A stretch of DNA of 21,701 nucleotides from Elusimicrobiota bacterium (GCA_030637365.1 DAOWGR010000151.1:1-21701); one strand, 5' to 3'. Counted from the first letter of the stretch, positions 6,065 through 15,700 are shown. Numbers and translations: made by a program. Notes: a model not told the origin generated them from the sequence alone.

Positions 6065-8071
6065 ATGAACGCGCGATTTTCCGATAACATGGACGCAAAT
6101 GTGGATGCGATGTTTGCTGACGCGCAGGAAGGGGCTTCAATGCGGGTTCAGTCGCCCCCTGCAACTCAATTCGCGTTGAAGCCCGATGTGAAACTTCCCA
6201 AAGTAAAAAATAAAACCGTTTTGGTGGTTGATGATAATAAGGACTACAGAGAGCTGATTAAGCATCTTCTGAAAGTAAGTCATTATGATGTTTTGGAAGC
6301 TGGAAACGGACTGGAAGCTCTTTCCGTTATTGATAAGCTTAACCCGGATCTTATTCTGGTGGATTTTAATATGCCTAAAATGAACGGGTATGAACTTATT
6401 CAGGAAATTCGCAGTAATGTGGACACGCATGAAATGCGGATTATAATGTTTACGGGCGCCACCAATCGTCAGCATTTGAAAAGCCTGAATATGGATATTT
6501 CCGATTTTCTTGAAAAGCCGGTTTCCAACGCGAAACTGCTTGAAAGCATCGCTAAGGCGTTTGGAATCGCGCGCGCGGTTATCGTGAAAAAGAAAGATGT
6601 TGTAAAGTCCGCGGTTGATATTCCTGTAATAGAGCCCGAACCTGATTCTTTGGCTATTGAACGGTTTGTCTCGGAGGCCGCTAAGGCGCGGCTGGAGACC
6701 GCGCCCGAGCCGGAAACGCAAAGTTTTCCCGTGAAAGCTTCCGCGCCACCGAGTGAGATTCAAATGCCCGCGGAGGAGGAAGTATCTGAAGTTCCGGTTC
6801 CGGAAATAGATGAAATGCTCGCGGAAGATGACCGTGAACTTGAGCTTCTTGACAGCGAAAGCGAGCGTAAGGAGGAAGCTCAGGACGCGCATGGCTTGGA
6901 AGAATTGACCCATGATTCTCCTCTGATTCAAAGGGTCAACAGAATACTTATGGCGGGCGTAAATATGCGCGGGAGTGATATTCATATAGAACCGAGTGAA
7001 GAGCGCATAATCGTAAGGGTTCGTGTTGACGGCGTATTGAAACAATTGACTACTTTGCCCATATCCATACACGCGCGTTTGACGGCTCGTATTAAAATAA
7101 TGAGCGGTTTGGTTATAACCGAGAGGCGTTTGCCGCAGGACGGGCAGTTTAGGGTGCAGATAAAGGGGCAAAAAATAGAATTCAGGGTCAGCACCTTGCC
7201 TTGCATCAAAGGCGAGAAAATAGTGATGCGTATTCTCGGGCAGAGCAAGCTGAATACCAGTCTTACTCAGCTGGATTTATCTCCGCATGAACTGAAATTT
7301 TTGGAAAACGCCATTAAGAGTTCCAACGGCCTTATTTTGGTTACGGGTCCGACAGGCAGCGGAAAGACGACCACTCTTTATACCATGATAAATGTTCTCA
7401 ACCAGCCGGATGTTAATATAATGACGGCCGAGGATCCAGTAGAATACGAAGTGCCGAATGTTAATCAGGTTAAGATATTGCCGAATGTGGGTTTGACATT
7501 TGAATCAACTCTCAGGGCTTTTTTGCGCCAGGACCCCGATATAATGCTTGTGGGCGAAATACGGGATCTTGAGACCGCGGAAATATCCATAAAGGCTTCC
7601 ATTACGGGACATCTTGTATTTTCCACTCTTCATACCAATAGCGCGCCCGCCACCATAACTCGGCTGACTCATATGGGGGTGGCGCCGTATCTGGTCGCGG
7701 CCAGCGTAAAGCTTGTAATAGCCCAAAGGCTTGTGCGTTCTTTATGTCCTTATTGTAAAAAGCCGGGATTTTTGACTGAGGAGGATAAAAAATTTTTGAC
7801 TGAAGAAGAAATCAGCCAATTAAAAACCGTTTATCATGCCGCCGGATGTTCGCGTTGCAATCATGGATATTCCGGGCGCAAGGCCGTATTTGAAGTGATG
7901 CCGGTGGAAAGTTCGGCTATGCGTCAGCTCATAATTTCAAGCAATAATGTGGATATGTTGAATCAGCTGGCTATAAGTGAAGGTATGACTACTCTGCGGC
8001 AGTCCGCGCTTAACGCCGTAAAGAAGGGATACACCTCTATACAGGAAGCGTTAAAGATTATTATGGGGTGA
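6065..8071 (+). CDS. Receiver domain fused to PilB/GspE-type secretion ATPase
   Basis: A 668-residue cytoplasmic ATPase that would power type IV pilus extension or a type II secretion pseudopilus. Residues 50-165 form an intact receiver: D56-D57, phosphoacceptor D100 (V-D-F-N-M-P), T130 and K151. Residues 175-280 are an acidic, Pro-rich, probably disordered linker. From about 283 on is the GspE core: the N2 part with S-D-I-H-I-E-P, Walker A G428-T435 (GPTGSGKT), Asp box near 455-459, Walker B with D492 to E498, His box with H516 and H523, and a zinc-type tetracysteine C561, C564, C595, C598. The usual N-terminal GspE/MshE-N domain is absent and replaced by the receiver. ATG 6065 has AGGGG at 6053-6057. 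It is followed after 5 bp by a histidine kinase gene, the likely phosphodonor. PilB and GspE cannot be told apart without pilin or platform genes, and none is present. Confidence 0.9.
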   Translation: MNARFSDNMDANVDAMFADAQEGASMRVQSPPATQFALKPDVKLPKVKNKTVLVVDDNKDYRELIKHLLKVSHYDVLEAGNGLEALSVIDKLNPDLILVDFNMPKMNGYELIQEIRSNVDTHEMRIIMFTGATNRQHLKSLNMDISDFLEKPVSNAKLLESIAKAFGIARAVIVKKKDVVKSAVDIPVIEPEPDSLAIERFVSEAAKARLETAPEPETQSFPVKASAPPSEIQMPAEEEVSEVPVPEIDEMLAEDDRELELLDSESERKEEAQDAHGLEELTHDSPLIQRVNRILMAGVNMRGSDIHIEPSEERIIVRVRVDGVLKQLTTLPISIHARLTARIKIMSGLVITERRLPQDGQFRVQIKGQKIEFRVSTLPCIKGEKIVMRILGQSKLNTSLTQLDLSPHELKFLENAIKSSNGLILVTGPTGSGKTTTLYTMINVLNQPDVNIMTAEDPVEYEVPNVNQVKILPNVGLTFESTLRAFLRQDPDIMLVGEIRDLETAEISIKASITGHLVFSTLHTNSAPATITRLTHMGVAPYLVAASVKLVIAQRLVRSLCPYCKKPGFLTEEDKKFLTEEEISQLKTVYHAAGCSRCNHGYSGRKAVFEVMPVESSAMRQLIISSNNVDMLNQLAISEGMTTLRQSALNAVKKGYTSIQEALKIIMG

Positions 8072-8076
8072 TATAT

Positions 8077-10194
8077 ATGAAACCGATAAACTTTGATTTT
8101 ATTGACAAGCATTTGGACTTGTATATGGCGGAATATGGAAAGCGCTCTATGGCTTATCCGGAAATTTGTTCCGAATTTCTGACAATTATGTCCAAATTAA
8201 TAAAGAGCACCGCTCTTTATACACTGGGACATCCGGTGGTTATTGAGTTGCTGAGAAAGGATTACGCTTTATTGAATATGATATTTATTGCCAAAAAAGA
8301 CAGCGCCGTAACGCTCTCTTTTATGGGAGACGGATGGCTTTTCAATGATATTCTTGTCCCCGCGGTCACGCAGGAATCTCAAAATTTAAACGCGTTTTTC
8401 AGGGCGCATGGAATTCATAATCTGACATTTTTGAAAGGCGCGCAATTTTTTGAACTGGGTGCTTTATGCGAGTTCTTAAGTGCGTCTTCCAAAAATCAGC
8501 CGGAAGGATATTTTAAGGAGTTTCTTGTTCAAAGAGGAGTTAATAATATTCGTTCGGAGGAAACGCATTATGTCAAAGAGAAAAGATATGATTATAAAGA
8601 GCCGGCTTATGAAAGTGCTTCCGAGTCAATGTTTCAAGAAGCGTCCGCGTCTGTTAAATCATCTGAGGTAATATCCGGCGCGCATCTCCGGCGGGAGTCT
8701 GTATTTTCTCCCGATATAAGACCGAAGTCCGCGCCTCAGCCGGAACTTGTCAGACCCGCGCCAGAGATAAGACCGAAGTCCGCGTCTCAAACTGAATTTG
8801 TCAGGCCCGCGCCAGAGATAAGACCGAAGCCCGCGCCTCAACCGGAATTTGTCAGGTCCGCGTCCGAGATAAGGCCGAAGCCCGCGCCTGAGAAAATGCC
8901 CGGATCGGAGCCTCAGTCAAAGGTGGTTCAACAGTCTGAAGAATCCAAGGATAATGTCCTGACAGGCATGAATTTCGGTATTATGCTTTCGCGGATTGTG
9001 GAATCCGCGGTAAAAAGTCCTCAAGAACGCGTTCATGTGTATAAGGATGTTTTGAATCTGATTCGTAAAAGTATAAAACAGCAAGTGGATAAGACGACAG
9101 AGGCTTTGGTTTATGAAAAGAATCAGATATTGAATACGCGCGCCAGAACGGAAAAAGTTTTTTCCAAAGTCGCCGACGGGAAGGTTATTTTGGACAAAGA
9201 AGGGAATATACTTATGATGAATCCCGCGGCTGAAGAAATATCCGGCAAAAAATTTATTGATGTCGTGGGCAAGCATATCAGCGAACATGTAAAACCGGGC
9301 GAACATTTTTTAGCCATATCCAAGGACATGGACACGACGGGAGGGGATACTATTTCGGGAGAGGTGGATGTGCTCGGCGATGTGCATGTGGAGAGAAGTA
9401 TGCGCCATTCCATGGCATTGCTTGAAGATGATGAAGGCCGTATTGTGGGAGCTTATACGACTTTGCCCGAAATCACGAAATTCAAGGAGACTCAACGCAT
9501 GCAGGAAGAGTTTCTTTCCCGTATTACTCATGACTTGCAAACTCCGCTTTCATCGGTAAGTTCCGCTCTGGAAATGCTTATTGAATCAAGTTCCGGAAAG
9601 CTTGATTCCGTTGAACTCAATTTTTTGGATATCAGTATCAGGAACAGTCTTCGACTGAATAGGATGATACGAGGCATATTGGATTTTTCCAAGCTTCAAT
9701 CCGGTAAAATCAATGTGCATCCGGAAACCACATCGGTATCCGGTATGCTTTCCGAAGCTGGTGAAGGGCTTTTGCCGTGGGCCAAAAAAAGAGAATTAAA
9801 TCTTATAGTACGGCTGCCCAATCCGGATATTTACGCGATGGCTGATCATCAGCGCATTGTGCAGGTGCTTACCAATTTGATTTCAAATGCAATTAAATCC
9901 ACTCCCAAAGGCGGAATGATAACCGTGGGCGCTTCCATGTCTCTTGGTAATGACAGTGTGGTTATCGGAGTGAGGGATACGGGGCGCGGAATTAAGGAAG
10001 AGGATTTAAAGAAAGTGTTTGATAAATTCGTTCAATTGGACGATTCAAAAGCGTCGCGCGAGGGTGTCGGGCTCGGTTTGTCCATTGTAAACGAATTTGT
10101 GACGCTTCATGAGGGTAAGGTTTGGGCGAACAGTGAAGTCGGCAAAGGCTCCACTTTCTACTTTACTTTGCCAAGGGCCGAGGAAAATCCATAA
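8077..10194 (+). CDS. PAS-containing sensor histidine kinase with N-terminal regulatory domain and Pro-rich repeat linker
   Basis: A 705-residue kinase lacking clear membrane segments. Residues 1-155 form a mixed alpha/beta domain with G-H-P-V-V near 51-55 and an L-T-F-x-x-G-x-x-x-x-E-L pattern near 116-127; I recall similar domains at the front of HD-GYP and other regulatory proteins, but have no firm name. Residues 215-275 are a Pro-rich tandem repeat of 17 residues. A PAS domain follows (about 360-470), then HisKA with H485 in T-H-D-L-Q-T-P-L, N-box N604, G1 D634-T-G-R-G and G2 G-V-G-L-G-L near 663-668. ATG 8077 is chosen because GGGG (8065-8068) lies 8 nt upstream; a GTG at 8068 overlapping the previous stop is possible. 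Its place directly after the receiver-ATPase gene makes that receiver its probable target. It has no receiver of its own. Confidence 0.88.
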   Translation: MKPINFDFIDKHLDLYMAEYGKRSMAYPEICSEFLTIMSKLIKSTALYTLGHPVVIELLRKDYALLNMIFIAKKDSAVTLSFMGDGWLFNDILVPAVTQESQNLNAFFRAHGIHNLTFLKGAQFFELGALCEFLSASSKNQPEGYFKEFLVQRGVNNIRSEETHYVKEKRYDYKEPAYESASESMFQEASASVKSSEVISGAHLRRESVFSPDIRPKSAPQPELVRPAPEIRPKSASQTEFVRPAPEIRPKPAPQPEFVRSASEIRPKPAPEKMPGSEPQSKVVQQSEESKDNVLTGMNFGIMLSRIVESAVKSPQERVHVYKDVLNLIRKSIKQQVDKTTEALVYEKNQILNTRARTEKVFSKVADGKVILDKEGNILMMNPAAEEISGKKFIDVVGKHISEHVKPGEHFLAISKDMDTTGGDTISGEVDVLGDVHVERSMRHSMALLEDDEGRIVGAYTTLPEITKFKETQRMQEEFLSRITHDLQTPLSSVSSALEMLIESSSGKLDSVELNFLDISIRNSLRLNRMIRGILDFSKLQSGKINVHPETTSVSGMLSEAGEGLLPWAKKRELNLIVRLPNPDIYAMADHQRIVQVLTNLISNAIKSTPKGGMITVGASMSLGNDSVVIGVRDTGRGIKEEDLKKVFDKFVQLDDSKASREGVGLGLSIVNEFVTLHEGKVWANSEVGKGSTFYFTLPRAEENP
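8719..8890 (+). repeat. 51-bp in-frame tandem repeat (3.3 copies) coding a Pro-rich linker
   Basis: Units start at 8719, 8770, 8821 and a partial one at 8872, each 51 bp and so 17 codons, beginning R-P-K-[SP]-A and containing E-[FL]-V-R. The copies differ by a few bases each, which indicates expansion by slippage or unequal recombination followed by drift. Because the period is a multiple of three, copy-number change would keep the kinase in frame and only alter linker length. Confidence 0.9.
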
Positions 10195-10245
10195 AAATGA
10201 AAGTGAATTTTCACCTATAAATCGGACCGAGCGAAATTTATTAAA

Positions 10246-10286
10246 ATGAAACTTCGCACGCGTGAGCCGGTGGAGTTTCGTTTTTT
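10246..10286 (+). terminator. Rho-independent terminator of the pilus-ATPase/kinase operon
   Basis: GAAACTTCGC (10249-10258) pairs with GGTGGAGTTTC (using 10270-10279, with two G-U pairs) to give a 10-bp stem around an 11-nt loop, followed by G and six T residues (10281-10286). This is 55 bp after the kinase stop codon. A smaller hairpin, GTGAA with TTCAC near 10204-10215, precedes it. The end sequences AATGAAACTTCG and GGAGTTTC closely match those of the element at 5815-5919. Confidence 0.7.
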
Positions 10287-10328
10287 GCTAAAATTAATTT
10301 GCGGAATGAATATACACATCGGATTTTC

Positions 10329-10357
10329 TTGATGCCTTGCTCGCGTCGCGCAATTAT
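10329..10357 (+). promoter_or_regulatory. Weak candidate promoter for the methyltransferase gene
   Basis: TTGATG (10329-10334) and AATTAT (10352-10357) lie 17 nt apart, each with four of six consensus matches. The position after a terminator and about 35 nt before the GTG start is suitable, but the match is modest. Confidence 0.25.
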
Positions 10358-10390
10358 GAGCATTGTAAATAACTGGAAGAGTTTAAAATC

Positions 10391-11245
10391 GTGAATATCC
10401 GCCGAAAGAGTTTTTGGAAGAACGGATTGATTAAAATTGTGAACGAAAAAAAATCTTTTTTTAAAATCATATTGGTTAAACCGAGGAATCCTGTCAATAT
10501 AGGGGCGGCGGCGAGGGCCATGGTCAATTTCGGTTTAAGCGATTTAAGAATAGTCGCGCCGTATGGGCCGATTTTAAAGGAAACGATTGAAACCGCGGAT
10601 ATTATCGGAGGCGGAGAAACATCCTTGCTTAATGAAAGAGATAAAACGGCGGTTGGCGCCGGCGATATTATTAGAAACGCTAAAATTTTTAAAACCTTAA
10701 AAGAAGCCGCTTCCGATTGCGTTTTGGCTCTGGCCACTTCTTCGTTGAAGAAAAGAAAGCCGGACAGAAATGTTATCTTGCTTAAAGACGCTTTAAATTA
10801 TATTTCAAAAAAGGAAGCCGACGAAAAAAATACGGCTTTGGCCGTTTCGATGGACACAGTCCGTGAGACGGCATCCGGCATAGCCTTGGTTTTCGGCTGT
10901 GAAAAGACGGGGCTTACCGTCAAAGACCTTTCTTATTGCAATGCCATAATAAATATTCCGACCAAAGAACGCCAGCCTTCAATAAATCTCGGGCAGGCGG
11001 TGGGCATTGTTTGTTATGAGTTTGCCGGAAGAAACGGAGACCTTCGTTTATCATGCCGTAAAACAGAGAAACCTTCTTTGGGTGAAATAAATTCAGTGGT
11101 TTCTTTGATAAGGAAAAAAATGGAGAAAGACGGAATTTCCCACTGTGAATGGGTGGAAACCAAAATAAGAAAAGGCTTTTTGGACGCTAAGCTTACCAAA
11201 GCCGTTTTAAATACTTTCAAAAAAATATTGGATGGCGATAAGTAA
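10391..11245 (+). CDS. trmJ: SPOUT-class tRNA (cytidine/uridine-2'-O-) methyltransferase, TrmJ-like
   Basis: A 284-residue member of the SpoU/TrmH family of knotted methyltransferases. Visible motifs are N-I-G-A-A-A-R-A-M (motif 1, with the catalytic Arg), 'VFGCEKTGL' (motif 2) and I-P-T followed by P-S-I-N-L-G-Q-A-V (motif 3), which forms the trefoil knot and binds S-adenosylmethionine. The order V-K-P-x-N-P-x-N-I-G at the front and a helical C-terminal extension fit TrmJ, which methylates the ribose of position 32 in tRNA, better than TrmH or TrmL. GTG 10391 is chosen with GGAAGAG at 10375-10381, spacing 9; a second GTG at 10439 starts closer to the family core but lacks a good ribosome-binding site. 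It is probably first in a run that continues with the MATE gene 58 bp on. No functional link to the exporters is evident. Confidence 0.85.
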   Translation: MNIRRKSFWKNGLIKIVNEKKSFFKIILVKPRNPVNIGAAARAMVNFGLSDLRIVAPYGPILKETIETADIIGGGETSLLNERDKTAVGAGDIIRNAKIFKTLKEAASDCVLALATSSLKKRKPDRNVILLKDALNYISKKEADEKNTALAVSMDTVRETASGIALVFGCEKTGLTVKDLSYCNAIINIPTKERQPSINLGQAVGIVCYEFAGRNGDLRLSCRKTEKPSLGEINSVVSLIRKKMEKDGISHCEWVETKIRKGFLDAKLTKAVLNTFKKILDGDK

Positions 11246-11282
11246 TCAATTCTTGCGCTTGCCATGCCGCGAAAATAATTGA
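11246..11282. other. Imperfect stem-loop between the methyltransferase and MATE genes
   Basis: TCAATT (11246-11251) pairs with AATTGA (11277-11282), and inside it CGC (11256-11258) pairs with GCG (11269-11271) around a 10-nt loop, with mismatches between. No T run follows, so it is not an intrinsic terminator; it could be an mRNA processing or stability element, or chance. Confidence 0.25.
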
Positions 11283-11303
11283 ATCTTAATATAAAAACTT
11301 TGT

Positions 11304-12737
11304 ATGAAAAAAGAAATAAAAAAAGCCGATAGTAAGAAATATTCCGAAGGCGGAATGATGGAAATGCTGAGTATTGCCATGCCGATGGTTGTCTCTCACG
11401 CGTGTTATTCCATAATGACTTTTACCGACAGGCTTTTTCTTTCAAAATTGAGCCCGGCCGAGATGAATGCCGCCATGGGCGGCGGATTGACCGTTTTTAT
11501 GATGATGACTTTTTTCTTTGGTCTTATAGGTTATTCAACGGCTTTAACGGCGCAATATTTTGGCGCCGGGCAAAAAAGCAAATGCGCGTCGGTTGTTACT
11601 CAGTCTTTGATAATATCGGTTATAGCTTATCCAATCATAATGGTTTCAAAGAGTTTGGGGATAATGCTTTTTGATTATATGGGCATATCTCCCGAGCAAT
11701 TGTATTATCAGAAGATATATTTCAATACTTTAATGTATGCCGTGATAATAACGCTGTTTAGAATAACTTTTACAAGTTTCTTTTCCGGAATAGGAAAAAC
11801 AGCCATTGTTATGAAATCATTTTTGGTAGCCATGGTCGTCAATATAGCCTTTAATTATATCTTGATATTCGGAAAATTCGGTTTTCCGGCTCTTGGCATA
11901 AAAGGAGCCGCTTATGGCACCATCATAGGAGGTTTGGCGGGAGTCGCGGTTCTTATCGCGGCTTATTTCAAAAGGGATAATCGCCTGGAATACAAAGTAA
12001 TGAAGTCTTTTTATTGTAGTTCGGCAATAATGGGAAAACTGTTTAAATTCGGTTATCCTTCCGGACTTGAAATGCTGCTCAATATTGTGGCTTTCAATGT
12101 ATTGGTAATGCTTTTTCATTCGCATAGCCTTGCCACCGCCACGGCGGCCACCATAATTTTCAATTGGGACATGATTTCATTCATACCTCTTTTGGGAATA
12201 GGCATAGGAGTTACCAGTCTTGTCGGGAGGTATATGGGAGCGGGGAAAACGGAAATAGCTGAAAAATCGGTAATATCCGGAGTTAAAATGAGTGTTTTGT
12301 ATTCTTCAGTGATTTTGATTTGTTTTTTGTTTTTCACGGAATCTCTGGTTGATATTTTTAAACCGTCGGACGGAACGGAACTTTTTTTGCAAGCCAGGCC
12401 CATTGCGATTTTCATGCTTAAGGTGGCGGCATTGTATGTCACGGTTGACGCTTTGGTAGTGGTTTTTATCGGGGCTTTGAGAGGTGCGGGAGACACTTTT
12501 GTCGCCATGGTTTTATCGGTAAGCATGCATTGGGCCGCTATTCCGGTTTTGTATTTCATGCTCAGAGTTTTAAATTTCTCTCCGGAAAAGTGCTGGGCTA
12601 TTGTTGTGCTCATTTTCTCTGCTTTTTCATTTTTGATATACGGGCGATATAAAGGCGGAAAATGGAAAACAATAAAGGTTATAGATGACGAGAATCGCGA
12701 ATTCATAGATGAGTTGAGAGCGGAGTCCGATTTATAA
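11304..12737 (+). CDS. MATE-family multidrug/toxin exporter
   Basis: A 477-residue inner-membrane protein with about twelve hydrophobic segments arranged as two similar halves, the size and layout of MATE transporters (NorM/DinF type), which expel cationic drugs or metabolites using a Na+ or H+ gradient. Supporting stretches are the first helix pair 'MLSIAMPMVVSHACYSIM' followed by T-D-R-L-F-L-S-K-L, the G-x-x-T-A-L-T-A-Q-Y-F-G-A-G motif after helix 2, and the matching 'TSLVGRYMGAGKTEIAEK' in the second half. The C-terminal tail is charged and cytoplasmic. The ATG at 11304 has no clear Shine-Dalgarno sequence; an internal ATG at 11355 would remove only the lysine-rich N-terminal tail. The RND gene follows 45 bp on, so the two exporters may share a transcript. 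Substrate is unknown. Confidence 0.9.
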   Translation: MKKEIKKADSKKYSEGGMMEMLSIAMPMVVSHACYSIMTFTDRLFLSKLSPAEMNAAMGGGLTVFMMMTFFFGLIGYSTALTAQYFGAGQKSKCASVVTQSLIISVIAYPIIMVSKSLGIMLFDYMGISPEQLYYQKIYFNTLMYAVIITLFRITFTSFFSGIGKTAIVMKSFLVAMVVNIAFNYILIFGKFGFPALGIKGAAYGTIIGGLAGVAVLIAAYFKRDNRLEYKVMKSFYCSSAIMGKLFKFGYPSGLEMLLNIVAFNVLVMLFHSHSLATATAATIIFNWDMISFIPLLGIGIGVTSLVGRYMGAGKTEIAEKSVISGVKMSVLYSSVILICFLFFTESLVDIFKPSDGTELFLQARPIAIFMLKVAALYVTVDALVVVFIGALRGAGDTFVAMVLSVSMHWAAIPVLYFMLRVLNFSPEKCWAIVVLIFSAFSFLIYGRYKGGKWKTIKVIDDENREFIDELRAESDL

Positions 12738-12782
12738 ACATAAAATGGTAAAATTGCTTATCTTGTAAGGAATAAATATCAT

Positions 12783-15700
12783 ATGAGCGTTTTGGAAAAA
12801 ATAATAGCCTATTTCGTGAATCGGCATTTATTATCAAATTTGATGTTTCTTTTTGTTTTTATTGCGGGTATATTCGCTTATCAAAATATAAAAAAAGAAG
12901 AAATGCCGGATGTGGCGTTTGATTTTGTAAGAGTTTCGGCTTCCTATCCGGGAGCTTCCGCGGAGCAGGTTGAGCATTTTGTAACCAAGCCTTTGGAAGA
13001 GCAGGTCAGGGGGCTTGACGGCGTTTACAGGGTTACCAGCGCTTCCGGCGAGGGCTCGTCCAGAGTTTCCGTGGAGCTTGAGCAAAATTATCCCGATAAA
13101 AATCAGGCGATAATGGATATAAGAAGCGCCGTTCTTGACGCCAAATTACCCGATGATATTAGAGATGATCCCAAAGTTCGCGTATTTAAAACTTCAAAAA
13201 AAGCGATTGTGGATATTTGTGTTTACGATAATAGCCGGCATCTTTTGGATTTAAAGTCAAGAAAGCGCTTGCAGGAATACGCTCATTCCTTGGAAAATCA
13301 GCTTATAAATCTTTCTCAAGTCAATAGCGTGAATAAATCGGGCTATTTAAAGGAAGAAATACAGATAAGGGTGGATCCCTCCAAACTTAGAAAATTTGAT
13401 ATTCCTTTCAGTACGGTGATGAAGGAAGTGAAATCAAATCATATTCGCCAGCCGGCCGGAAATATAGAAGCCAGGAGAGAGCCTAAAGTCACATTGCTTT
13501 CCGAGCTTGATACCGTCGATAAGCTTAATGCCCTTATAGTGCAGGGAGGATTTGAAGGACAGGCCGTGAAGTTAAAAGAAGTCGCCGGAGTTTTTGAGGG
13601 ATTTGAGAAAAATAAATCCATAATTAAAGTTAACGGCCATGAGGCCATAATATTGAATGTGGTAAAAAACAGTTCATCTGGCATATTGGAGGCGATTAAC
13701 GCCGTTTACAAGAAGATTGAAGCTTTTAAATTAAATCTTAAAGGAACATCCATAGATGTTATTACGCTTGATGATGAGTCATTTGATTTAAAAAACCGGC
13801 TTAATTTAATAATCATTAACGGGTCCATAGGTTTTGTTCTGATTTTGATTTTGCTTTTTGTTTTCCTTAATTTTAAATCGGGGTTCTGGGTGGCCTTGGG
13901 TTTGCCTTTCACCATTTTCTTTACTTTAAGCGGCATGGTTTTCCTGGGCTATACCATAAACAATGTTACTTTGGCCGCGGTTATTTTGGTTATGGGAATG
14001 GTGGTGGATGACGCCATAGTGGTTTCCGAGAATATCGCGCGTTTGGGTTCAAAAGGCATGCCTATCAATGAAGCCGCGATAAAAGGAACGGCCATGGTAT
14101 TTTCGCCGATAGTCGCCAGTATAATAACAACCTGCGTGGCTTTTACCGCGCTTTTCTTTTTTGAGGGCAGGTTCGGCCAAATGAATAAGTTTATTCCGGC
14201 CGTAATATTTTTTATGCTCGGGGCAAGCCTGGTGGAATCTTTGATTATATTGCCGGGGCATATGCATTTTGAAATTCCCATAATAAAGAAGATAGTCGGA
14301 AAATTCCGCAAGACGAAAAAAGTCATAAAGCCTCATTGGTTTGAAGCTGTTGAAGATGTTTACGAAAAAATTTTGATGCGGCTTTTAAGATTGAAGACTT
14401 TTGTGTTTTTGGGTTTTATCGCTTTGGCTTTATTTTCCGTGTATATAGCGAAATCAAAAATGAAATTCGTTATGTTCCCGAATGAAGAGACAAGGGAAAT
14501 TGTAATAACGGGACAGGCGGATAAGAAATCCGACAGATACAATACTGCTCGGCTTACCACTTTGGTTGAAAATATAATAAAGCCGTATATTGGAAAAGAG
14601 GCTATCGGTTTTAGAACACAGATAGCCAAAAGCCGCCGCGGCGGAGCGGTTCGGGAAAACCGATTTAGAATGACGGTTGAAATACTGCCCAAAGAAGATC
14701 GCGAAAAAAGCGCGGACGATATTATTAAAGAATGGAAAAAAGGAGTTTCGAGTCTGACTGAAATAAATAATATAAGATTTTCAAAAAGCCGCTGGGGACA
14801 CGCGAGCGGAAGTCCCATAGAAATATTGGTTAAGGAAAATAATGATTTGCTTAGGAAAAAAGTTTCTTCTCAAGTGGCTGAAATGATGAAAAATCATATG
14901 TCATTGGAAAATGTTGAAATTGAAGAGCCTTTGAAAGTCCCCGAATACAAGATAAGTTTAAACAGGGATAAAGTAAAAAGGCTTTCCATAAATTCATCGG
15001 ACATAAGCTCTACGATAAGAGCCGCTTTGCAGGGAAGCATACTGTATACGCTGACTTTCGGTGATGAGGAAATAGATGTAAGATTTACGACTATTGAAAC
15101 GGCAAAGGACGATATAGAAAAAATACTTGATATTCCGATAGGAAACAGAGGGGATTATTTGGTTCCCTTGAGAGATATAGTTTCGGTTAAATCCGTTGAC
15201 ACTCCAAGTACCATAGAGAGAAAAGAGGGCAAGCGGATAACTAAAATTTTTGCCGATATTAAGAAAGAATCGGACAAAACTCCCATGGATATAGCCGAAT
15301 ATTTTGAAGCGGAAGTTTTTCCTCAAATACTGGGAAAATATCCCACGACTTTTATTGATTTTGAGGGAGAGGTGCGGGACACGAGAGAATCCAAAGGGGA
15401 TTTTCTTTTCGCCATGGCTTTTATTATTTTGATTATGTACTTTATTCTTGTTTTGTTTTTCGGTTCGCTTATCAAGCCGCTGTTTATTATGGTGACCATT
15501 CCTTTCGGCCTGATGGGAATAATCATTGCCTTCTGGTTTCACGGAAAAGTCTTATTTGGATTTTTCGCGGCCATAGGGGCTTTGGGGCTTTCCGGCGTTG
15601 TTATTAACGATTCCATAATAATGCTGAATAAACTTGACAGAGAATATGACGATTCAAAAAGCAAAAAGGAATCGATATTTCAAATTTCTTCCATTGCCAA

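Noticed and set aside
5626..6068. Three small open frames (two minus, one plus) across the non-coding gap
   Set aside because: They cross the short repeats and the stem-loop element, overlap each other, and their translations match the kind of spurious protein made by dispersed repeats. No ribosome-binding site supports them.
6137..7171. Long open frame on the minus strand (344 codons) opposite the receiver-ATPase gene
   Set aside because: It lies wholly antisense to a gene with clear motifs, its translation has no recognisable domain and looks compositionally odd (rich in His, Arg, Phe and Asn), and no ribosome-binding site was evident. It is a shadow of codon bias.
8480..8671. Small plus-strand frame inside the second kinase gene
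   Set aside because: It is out of frame within a well-supported gene and its product is a basic low-complexity sequence.
8719..8890. CRISPR-like periodic repeat
   Set aside because: The repeat is contiguous without spacers and is in frame within a kinase gene; it is a coding tandem repeat.
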